From Ilex aquifolium (lineage: Eukaryota; Streptophyta; Magnoliopsida; Aquifoliales; Aquifoliaceae), in contig OX637402.1 of assembly GCA_951799425.1 (NCBI GenBank), positions 9,328,001 to 9,392,000 on the forward strand: a DNA stretch of 64,000 nt, in the 5' to 3' direction. The notes below the pieces were generated by a model. That model saw only the letters and a list, made by a program, of their open reading frames with translations. It was not told where the DNA came from and ran no database searches. The position numbers were made by a program, and so were the translations under genes. Numbering within the stretch: position 1 is the stretch's first letter; each line of letters opens with the position of its first letter. This document shows, piece by piece, positions 56,933 through 64,000 of this stretch.

Positions 56933-56968
56933 CACCCCCCCACTCAAAAATTTTCATTGTCCTCAATG
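56933..56968 (-). promoter_or_regulatory. Internal polypurine-tract-like motif after pol in element D
   Basis: Minus-strand CATTGAGGACAATG (56968-56955) is followed ten bases later by AGTGGGGGGGTG (56944-56933). It matches the motif pair in element B (16246-16280) and lies about 145 bp after the integrase stop. Confidence 0.65.
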
Positions 56969-57113
56969 TATGAATACATAGAGTAAGATCACATAAGGGA
57001 TAGAAAGAACATACCGGATGCGCGTAAAATGTGCCCATGCATCTGTAGAAACATTAAAGAGAAAACAACATACACTAATATACAACAGTACACACCAAAT
57101 GGTTAGAGACAGA

Positions 57114-58550
57114 TTATTCATAGTGGGGATCCATCAATTCGATGGATTCCACTTCCACAATACCCTCCTCCAAGAATGGTTTCAATCGTTGCCCATTAAC
57201 TTTAAAAATGTTTCCATTACTTGGGTTTTCAATCTCCACTGTTCCATATGGGAATACTTCCTTGACAACGTATGGACCACTCCATCTAGTCCGAAGCTTT
57301 CCCTTAAAGATGTGAAGCCTAGAATTATATAAAAGAACTTTTTGGCCAGGTGTAAACGTTTTTCGCACAATATTCTTATCATGAACCACCTTCATCCGTT
57401 CTTTGCTAATCTTAGAATTATCATAGGCTTCATTCCTAATCTCATCAAGCTCATTTAGCTGTAATTTCCGTGCGGTGCCGGCTTGGTCAAAACTAAAATT
57501 GAACATTTTAATGGCCCAATATGCTTTATGCTCTAATTCCACGGGCAAGTGACAAGCTTTTCCATAAATCAATCTATATGGAGACATACCAATCGGGGAT
57601 TTATATGCAGTTCGGTATGCCCATAATGCATCGAGTAGTCGTAACGACCAATCTTTACGATCAGGATTTACCGTTTTTTCCAAAATGTAAGAAATTTCCC
57701 GATTGGCAAGCTCTACTTGACCACTTGTCTGTGGGTGATAGGGAGTTGCTACTTTATGTGTTACACCATATTTTTTCATCAAATTCTCAAAAGGTCTATT
57801 ACAAAAGTGCAATCCCCCATCACTGATAATTGCTCGGGGTATACCAAATCTGGACAAAATATTTTCCTTTAAAAATTTCAAAACAACTTTATGATCATTC
57901 GTCCGACATGGTATAGCTTCAACCCACTTAGAGACATAATCTATACCCACTAAAATGTACATATACCCAAAAGATGGAGGGAAAGGACCCATGAAATCTA
58001 TACCCCAACAGTCAAAGATTTCTATGATCAAAATCGGGTTTAGGGGCATCATATTCCTACGGGTCAATCCCCCCAGTTTTTGACATCGCTCACACACTTT
58101 GCAAAAATTATGAGCATCCTTAAAAATTGTAGGCCAATAAAATCCACACTGCAAAACTTTTGCAGCGGTCTTTTTCATAGAAAAGTGGCCCCCACAAGCT
58201 CCCGCATGACAAAAGAATAGAAGGCTACTTACCTCCTCATCAGGTACACATCTTCGGATAATCTGATCCGGGCAATATTTGAAAAGGTATGGGTCATCCC
58301 AGAAGAAACTCTTTACTTCAACTAAAAACTTCCTCTTATCTAAAGCAGTCCAAGCCGGTGGCATGTTACCTGTAACAAGAAAATTTACAATGTCAGCAAA
58401 CCATGGTAAGGAGGAAACTGCCAATAACTGTTCATCCGGGAAAGTATCTTTAATCGGCATTGTCTCAATGGGCACATCACTCACAAGTCTAGACAAATGG
58501 TCAGCCACTACATTTTCTACTCCTTTTTTTATCTTTAATAGTAATATCAA
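57114..58550 (-). CDS. pol: Integrase region of element D pol (separate frame after an A7 frameshift)
   Basis: This frame continues the polyprotein after the connection region (V-A-D-H-L-S-R-L). It holds the HHCC zinc region, the catalytic core with G-I-D-F-M-G-P, I-S-D-G-G and Q-V-E-L-A-N-R-E (D, D, E), and the C-terminal V-L-L-Y-N-S-R and W-S-G-P-Y-V motifs, with no internal stop. It has no plausible start of its own. It is joined to the upstream ORF only if one base of the A7 run near 58525 is skipped. The integrase inserts the cDNA into host DNA. Confidence 0.88.
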   Translation of the reverse strand: MILLLKIKKGVENVVADHLSRLVSDVPIETMPIKDTFPDEQLLAVSSLPWFADIVNFLVTGNMPPAWTALDKRKFLVEVKSFFWDDPYLFKYCPDQIIRRCVPDEEVSSLLFFCHAGACGGHFSMKKTAAKVLQCGFYWPTIFKDAHNFCKVCERCQKLGGLTRRNMMPLNPILIIEIFDCWGIDFMGPFPPSFGYMYILVGIDYVSKWVEAIPCRTNDHKVVLKFLKENILSRFGIPRAIISDGGLHFCNRPFENLMKKYGVTHKVATPYHPQTSGQVELANREISYILEKTVNPDRKDWSLRLLDALWAYRTAYKSPIGMSPYRLIYGKACHLPVELEHKAYWAIKMFNFSFDQAGTARKLQLNELDEIRNEAYDNSKISKERMKVVHDKNIVRKTFTPGQKVLLYNSRLHIFKGKLRTRWSGPYVVKEVFPYGTVEIENPSNGNIFKVNGQRLKPFLEEGIVEVESIELMDPHYE

Positions 58551-61500
58551 ATTCTTGGAGTAGTAGGATCCACCTCAACAGTCTCGGTTTTGCATCTTTC
58601 TTAGTTAATAAGTATTTGAGAGCTGCATGGTCTGTAAAGATAACAATGGGGAAACCTACTAAGTATGACCTAAATTTGTCTAATGCAAATACTACAGCCA
58701 GTAATTCTTTTTCTGTTGTAGAATAGTTCATCTGTGCACTATTTAAAGTTCTACTGGCATAGTAGATGACATGAGGCTTTTTGTCATTCCTTTGTCCTAA
58801 AACCGCCCCTACAGCATAGTCACTTGCATCACACATGATTTCGAAAGGACTACTCCAATCTGGGGATTGCATGATTGGAGCGGTGACAAGCATGCCCTTT
58901 AACTTATCAAAAGCTTCTTGGCATGCATTATCCCACTCAAAAGGTGTGTCTTTCCCTAGGAGATTACAGAGTGGTCTAGATATGGAACTAAAATCTTTTA
59001 TAAATCTCCTATAAAAACCAGCATGACCCAAGAAAGATCTAACATCCTTAAGGACTTTCGGACTAGGTAAACTAGCGATTAATTCAATTTTTGCCTTATC
59101 TACCTGAATTCCCTCAGAAGAGACAATGTGACCAAGAACAATTCCCTTTGTCACCATGAAGTGGCATTTTTCCCAGTTAAGTACAAGGTTCTTTTCTTCA
59201 CATCTTATAAGTACCTTTTCCAGATTAGCTAAACAGTCATTATAAGAATCACCAAAAACAGTAAAATCATCCATAAAGACTTCAAGAAAACGCTCAACCA
59301 TATCACTGAAAATACTCAGCATACACCTTTGAAAAGTCGCAGGTGCATTGCATAATCCAAAAGGCATCCTTCGATAAGCAAAGGTGCCAAAAGGGCAAGT
59401 AAATGTGGTCTTCTCTTGGTCCTCTAGGGCAATTTCAATCTGATTATATCCCGAATAACCATCTAAAAAACAATAGTACAAATGTGAAGCTACCCTTTCT
59501 AAAATTTGATCCATAAAAGGCAAAGGGAAGTGATCTTTTCTAGTAACAGCATTAAGTCTCCTGTAGTCTATGCACATTCTCCAACCAGTAACTGTCCTAG
59601 TTGGCACAAGTTCATTATTTTCATTAGCAACTACAGTGACTCCAGATTTCTTAGGAACTACCTGTGTGGGGCTTACCCATTTGCTGTCTGCAATAGGGTA
59701 GATAATTCCTACATCTAACAGTTTCAACACCTCTTTTTTCACAACTTCTTTCATATGTGGATTCAGCCTACGTTGCATCTCCCTAGATGTTTTAGCATTA
59801 TCTTCCAAATAAATCTTGTGGGTGCATACCAAAGGGCTAATTCCTTTTATATCAGCTAAAGTCCATCCAATTGCATTCTTATGTTCCTTAAGAAGGTGTA
59901 GCAACATACCTTCCTGTGCTGAATTCAATTGAGAAGAAATTATTACCGGATAAGTTTCATCATCTCCTAAAAATGCATACTTCAACTCTACCGGTAATTG
60001 CTTGAGGTCTAGCTTGGGAGCTTTATCCTTGGATGGTATTGGTGGATCTGTTCTTGGTGGGAGCTCCTCAAATCTCTGTCTCAACTCTCTCATTTCGAGT
60101 ACCTGCAAAGAGTTTAACATATCAGTTGAAACAGAAATTTCAGAATTCTTTGCATCTATCTCTAACTCAGAATCTTGTTCAAGCAAATATGCTTCAAGTG
60201 GATCAAACAAGGAGGAATCATATACTTTGCTTGGAACAATAGATTCAATCATGTTTACTTCATGCACATCTTCATCAATATTCCCAGGTTGTTTGCACAC
60301 ATTAAAAATGTTGAGCTCTAATGTCATATTCCCAAAGGTCAATTTCATCACACCATTCCTGCAGTTAATTAGAGCATTTGAAGTTGCTAGGAATGGTCTG
60401 CCTAAAATGACGGGAATTTGCGCACTAGTACTTAATACAGGTTGAGTGTCCAAAATTATGAAATCCACGGGAAAATAAAATTTATCAACCTGTACTAGAA
60501 CATCCTCCACTATACCCCTCGGTATCTTCACCGATCGGTCAGCTAATTGAAGTGTAACCGAAGTGGGCTTTAACTCCCCCAACCCTAATTGTTCATATAC
60601 CGAATAAGGGAGCAAATTCACACTAGCTCCTAAATCCAGTAATGCTTGTTCAATTTTGTGGTTGCCTATAACACAAGAAATAGTAGGGCAACCTGGGTCT
60701 TTATACTTTGGTGGAGTTCTGTGCTGGATAATGGAGGATACTTGCTCAGTCAAAAATGCCTTCTTTTGCACATTTAATTTCCTTTTAACAGTGCATAACT
60801 CTTTCAAAAATTTTGCATAAGAAGGTATTTGTTTAATGGCATCTAACAAGGGAATATTGATTTTCACCTGCTTAAAAATCTCTAACATATCATTATGCAC
60901 AATAGGTCTAGTAGAAGTAAGCAATCTCTGTGGGAATGGTGCAGGTGGAACATACTTTTCAGATTTATTAATTTCAGGCAGGCTAATCGTATCATCACTC
61001 TCCGTGGGTGGAGAAATCTTTTCAGAATCTTGATTTTCCAAAGGAATGGTTTTATTAATTTCTTTCCCGCTGCGGAGTGTAGTGATAGACTTTACGTGCT
61101 CGTGGACAGTCTCAGAAGTGCAAGTGTCATTCACAACAAATTGACCCTGTGGGTTCGGTTGTGGTTGTGCTGGCAGCCTACCTTTTTCCTGATGGCAAGG
61201 GTCGATGGTCAGTTTAGTGATTGCACTCCTCATATCCTCAATAGCCTGAGTTGTTTGTCTATTGTATGTTTCCTGATTATGCATGAATTGTGACAACACC
61301 TCCTCAATGTCTCTTTTTGGGCGTGGAATGTAAGGTGCAACATTTGAAGAGTTTTGTTGGGGTGGTTGTGATGCATGGTTGTCATTCCTCCAACCAAAAT
61401 TTGGATGATTCTTCCACCCCGGGTTGTATGTGTTCGAGTATGGGTTATTGTAAGGCTTTGAAAAAGTGTTTACAGCATTTGCTTGGTCATACACTTCCTT

Positions 61501-62577
61501 TAATGCAGGTAATGATGGACACTCCGTTACAGGATGTCCAGGAATTTCACAGATACTGCATATCTCCTCAACCTTAACTGTGTCAACCTGGTTAACCTTT
61601 TTGTACTCCATGGCCTCTACCCGTCTTGCTAAGGTGGCAATCCTAGCTCCTAGGTCATCCTCCTCCCTCAACTGGTATTTACCCCCACTAAATGATGATG
61701 ATTGTGCAGTTTTACCCTTAGATGGTTCCTGGGATGTAGTATCCCAAGATTGTGCGTTCTCAGCTAATTGGTCTAAATAGTCAAAAGCATCATCTGGTTC
61801 CTTATTCATAAAATCTCCATTACACATCATTTCAATAAATTGACGCAGTTGTGGGCCTAAACCTTCATAAAAGAAACTTATTATGCGCCAGCTTTCATAA
61901 CCATGATGTGGACAAGATGCAAGAAGGTCTTTAAATCTTTCCCAACTTTGATAAAAATTTTCAGACTCTTTTTGGGAAAAATTCATTATTTGTCTTTTCA
62001 AAGAGTTTGTGCGATGTGTGGGAAAAAATTTCTTCAAAAATTGTTTCTGCATCTCTTGCCATGTTCCTATAGACCTAGATCTCAACGAATATAACCAAGT
62101 TTTAGCTTTTTCCTTTAATGAAAAAGGAAATAACTTCAGCCTGACTATATCCATTGCCACATTCTGGTCATGGAACGTAGCACATACATCCCCAAATTCT
62201 CTGATATGCAAATATGGGTTTTCTTCACCTATACCAAGGAATTTTGGAAGTAATTGAATCATGCCAGGTTTGAAAACAAAATGTATGGCATTCAATGGAA
62301 AAATGATGCATGATGGCTCAGTGAGAAGAACAGGTTGTAGATACTCACGCAAAGTCCTACCCTGATTAACATTATCCACCTCATTCTCATCATGATTACT
62401 TATTCTATCAACATGATCCTCCCGTTCAGGAAGATCATTATGCCTATGATCATTAGGATTAGCAGCCATTGTGTGCAAGAAGTGATTTGACACAGATAAA
62501 TCAAATAAATTTCCAAACCAAGTATCTGAATCCTCTCTTGTTAAACGTCCACTTAAATCACGATGCCAAAAGCTCAT
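58501..62577 (-). CDS. gag-pol: gag-PR-RT-RNase H of element D (1358 aa), ends early at a frameshift
   Basis: The gag core is at about residues 75-290 and a zinc knuckle ([14 protein letters not shown]) at about 340. Protease has the L-D-L-G-A-S motif. RT has F-M-D-D at about 1103-1104. RNase H has [10 protein letters not shown] near 1245. All look intact. The frame ends at 58501, shortly after a run of seven A (minus strand) where element B has no extra base, so the integrase is out of frame by one. The LTRs are identical, so the extra A is very recent, a sequencing or assembly error, or tolerated by slippage. Confidence 0.92.
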   Translation of the reverse strand: MSFWHRDLSGRLTREDSDTWFGNLFDLSVSNHFLHTMAANPNDHRHNDLPEREDHVDRISNHDENEVDNVNQGRTLREYLQPVLLTEPSCIIFPLNAIHFVFKPGMIQLLPKFLGIGEENPYLHIREFGDVCATFHDQNVAMDIVRLKLFPFSLKEKAKTWLYSLRSRSIGTWQEMQKQFLKKFFPTHRTNSLKRQIMNFSQKESENFYQSWERFKDLLASCPHHGYESWRIISFFYEGLGPQLRQFIEMMCNGDFMNKEPDDAFDYLDQLAENAQSWDTTSQEPSKGKTAQSSSFSGGKYQLREEDDLGARIATLARRVEAMEYKKVNQVDTVKVEEICSICEIPGHPVTECPSLPALKEVYDQANAVNTFSKPYNNPYSNTYNPGWKNHPNFGWRNDNHASQPPQQNSSNVAPYIPRPKRDIEEVLSQFMHNQETYNRQTTQAIEDMRSAITKLTIDPCHQEKGRLPAQPQPNPQGQFVVNDTCTSETVHEHVKSITTLRSGKEINKTIPLENQDSEKISPPTESDDTISLPEINKSEKYVPPAPFPQRLLTSTRPIVHNDMLEIFKQVKINIPLLDAIKQIPSYAKFLKELCTVKRKLNVQKKAFLTEQVSSIIQHRTPPKYKDPGCPTISCVIGNHKIEQALLDLGASVNLLPYSVYEQLGLGELKPTSVTLQLADRSVKIPRGIVEDVLVQVDKFYFPVDFIILDTQPVLSTSAQIPVILGRPFLATSNALINCRNGVMKLTFGNMTLELNIFNVCKQPGNIDEDVHEVNMIESIVPSKVYDSSLFDPLEAYLLEQDSELEIDAKNSEISVSTDMLNSLQVLEMRELRQRFEELPPRTDPPIPSKDKAPKLDLKQLPVELKYAFLGDDETYPVIISSQLNSAQEGMLLHLLKEHKNAIGWTLADIKGISPLVCTHKIYLEDNAKTSREMQRRLNPHMKEVVKKEVLKLLDVGIIYPIADSKWVSPTQVVPKKSGVTVVANENNELVPTRTVTGWRMCIDYRRLNAVTRKDHFPLPFMDQILERVASHLYYCFLDGYSGYNQIEIALEDQEKTTFTCPFGTFAYRRMPFGLCNAPATFQRCMLSIFSDMVERFLEVFMDDFTVFGDSYNDCLANLEKVLIRCEEKNLVLNWEKCHFMVTKGIVLGHIVSSEGIQVDKAKIELIASLPSPKVLKDVRSFLGHAGFYRRFIKDFSSISRPLCNLLGKDTPFEWDNACQEAFDKLKGMLVTAPIMQSPDWSSPFEIMCDASDYAVGAVLGQRNDKKPHVIYYASRTLNSAQMNYSTTEKELLAVVFALDKFRSYLVGFPIVIFTDHAALKYLLTKKDAKPRLLRWILLLQEFDITIKDKKRSRKCSG

Positions 62578-62690
62578 AAAAAAAAATAAATAAATAAAAA
62601 TAAACTGAAAATTAGAACGAAGTTACCGGATTTCCGAAGACTCGCAAATACCGCAAACCTCAATGATGTAATGGCTCCTTGTCTTTCAAT

Positions 62691-62708
62691 TCCCCGGCAA
62701 CGGCGCCA
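62691..62708 (-). other. Primer binding site of element D (tRNA-Asp)
   Basis: It is an exact 18-base match to TGGCGCCGTTGCCGGGGA on the minus strand, six bases from the LTR end. Confidence 0.95.
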
Positions 62709-62714
62709 AAAACT

Positions 62715-63786
62715 TGCTTCAACTTTAAAAGTGTAAACCCAAGCGCAGGTTGAGCAGAGTAATATAATCTCGGAAGTCCGAGGTCGATCCCACGAGGAAG
62801 TGTAACAAGGAACAATCACACAAACAACAACAGTAATTTGGAAGGAAAAAGATTTGTGTGGTAAATTGTTGATTGGAGAAAAGTGATTTTTGGTATTTGA
62901 AACAGTAATAAATAAAATACTAGAGCATCAGGTACTCCCTCTCAACTTCATACAATAATAGTTAAAGACTCAAAGCTTGACTTGAAAGAGGAATTAAATG
63001 TCAGTTAACCCAATTAACAAATCAAGTGATAAATCCAAAAGTTATAATCAAACGACTACCAGGAACCTGAATAATCATTCAATCATATTATTCTATGAAA
63101 TAATGTTAATCCTTCCAGCGTGGAATAACTAGTGATTTACACGCAGGGAAACTCAAGCAATTGATGTACGTGGCACAACAACTCAAGAATTTATACAGCA
63201 TAAACACTTTGCTAAAATATTAGGAATTAAATTAACACAGTTCCATAAATCCTTAAGTACAAGAGTCAATAAAAATACCGTACTCCGTCGAGAGATTTTC
63301 CCCTAGCCCTAGCTTAGCCTTCTAGCCAGACATAATACAGGATGCAGAAAAAAGACTAAGAACAAAAGACCCCCCTTTACAAGGTCCTAGGTTCGTATTT
63401 ATAAATTACATTCCCAAGAGATTGCATCCCACTAGGATTCTAACTTCGGCAGCAGAGGCTTTACACGCGTCCGGACGCGCCTCTCTCAACCGTCCGGACG
63501 CAACTTCCAGAATGGTCATTCCTGCGTTTATCAACTTTCTGCCAATCGCGTCCGGACGCGTACACTCCATCCGTCCGGACGCGTATTCCAGTGTGATCCC
63601 TCCTGAGCTATGCTTCTTCTTTCCATAATTTGTCCCCAAAACTATGCTTTTTACCTGCAAATTATCACAGATCAACATTTACTAGCATAACACTCAATTT
63701 GGATAAACTCTTATTTTTATCACAATTTTACAATTAAAATATCATCTTTTCATAATAATAATTGTGATTATTTGGACTTAATCACA
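62715..63786 (-). repeat. 5' LTR of element D (1072 bp)
   Basis: No difference from the 3' LTR (52337-53408) was found by eye. It carries the same four-site GCGTCCGGACGC array (about 63465-63584) and TATAAATA box (about 63396-63403). It abuts TTAT, the right target site copy. Confidence 0.95.
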
Positions 63787-64000
63787 TTATCATCCATCAA
63801 GGACCGATTGTAGGCGAGTACCGGTGACGAGGGATAGGCCATTCACTCGGATGGCAATCTTCGGTATAGGGGAAGGGTTGTGGTTCCCCAGTTAGCGGAT
63901 CTGAGAGAGGAGATCCATAGGGAGTTCAATTGCTCCCGATTTACTGTGCACCCAGGTGGCACGAAGATGTACCACGATCTTCGTCACCAATACTATTGGA
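63787..64000 (+). pseudogene. pol: pol of element E, part 2: integrase N-terminus, with stops, cut by the window edge
   Basis: Reading resumes in the frame left at 52336 (S-S-I-K-D-R-L), with in-frame TAGs near 63808 and 63829. It then shows V-V-V-P, R-E-E-I-H-R-E-F, H-P-G-G-T-K-M-Y and Y-Y-W, the start of the Ty3/gypsy integrase zinc domain. It continues beyond the window. Confidence 0.9.

Larger units (their letters stand above)
52337..63786 (-). mobile_element. Element D: full-length, very young Athila-like retrotransposon (11.45 kb)
   Basis: Two 1072-bp LTRs (identical by eye) flank, on the minus strand, an exact tRNA-Asp PBS, gag-pol, integrase in a shifted frame, a PPT-like motif, a GCGTCCGGACGC array, a post-pol ORF, a non-coding block and a PPT. 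The flanks have TTAT (52333-52336 and 63787-63790), and removal restores the pol reading of element E. It has TG...CA ends. Gene order differs from B, because the post-pol ORF lies before rather than after the conserved non-coding block. Confidence 0.95.
46414..64000 (+). mobile_element. Element E: decayed Tekay-like chromovirus, interrupted by D and continuing past the right edge
   Basis: The order is 5' LTR (46414-48758 or 48844), duplicated tRNA-iMet PBS, gag, protease, RT and RNase H to 52336, then element D, then the integrase N-terminus from 63787 to the window end. Removing D with one TTAT copy rejoins the codon reading at the integrase side (D-P-E-L then S-S-I-K). There are many stops and frameshifts. 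The 3' LTR is outside the window. Confidence 0.92.

Overview
The window is repeat-rich nuclear DNA of a flowering plant, probably a eudicot, although the sequence alone does not fix the species. Nearly everything recognisable belongs to LTR retrotransposons of the Ty3/gypsy superfamily, nested inside each other. I see no intact host gene. Two groups are present: Athila-like elements (tRNA-Asp primer site, long gag-pol, an extra ORF after pol) and chromovirus/Tekay-like elements (initiator tRNA-Met primer site, C-terminal chromodomain).

Layout: 1-2778 is the 5' end of Athila-like element A (- strand), abutting chromovirus-type LTR I (2779-6617, +), which is itself split by Athila-type solo LTR A2 (3461-5206, TSD GTGTG). 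6618-7838 is low-complexity flank. Old Athila-like element C (-) occupies 7839-30136. Its 3' LTR was split by the young, full-length Athila-like element B (7888-22607, +, TSD CACTC) and its interior by solo LTR H (25913-28368, +, TSD TAGGG). 30137-34552 holds LTR scraps and AT-rich sequence. Solo LTR G (34553-46024, -, TSD ATATG) is split by Tekay-like element F (36021-44886, -, TSD TAAAC). Decayed Tekay-like element E starts at 46414 (+) and runs off the window. Its polyprotein is split by the very young Athila-like element D (52337-63786, -, TSD TTAT, LTRs identical by eye).

The most unusual feature is a set of arrays of 12-bp palindromes with a WCCGGW core and family-specific arms: CCTTCCGGAAGG (B, A2, E), CCTACCGGTAGG (A, C), GCGTCCGGACGC (D) and GGTACCGGTACC (F, I). 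The arrays sit upstream of TATA-like boxes in LTRs. In the three Athila-like elements whose interior is visible, a second copy with the same arms sits just upstream of the post-pol ORF. In most arrays the palindrome centres are 22-24, 31-32, 43-44 or about 52 bp apart, close to whole helical turns. The post-pol ORF encodes a protein with a basic N-terminus, a conserved middle domain, a coiled coil and an acidic region, more like a dimeric nuclear factor than an envelope. My working inference is an element-specific cis/trans regulatory system (promoter control or anti-silencing), in which arrays and a dimeric binding protein diversify together and chromoviruses have acquired or exploit the arrays. 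The arrays, spacings and positions are read directly from the sequence; the function is not.
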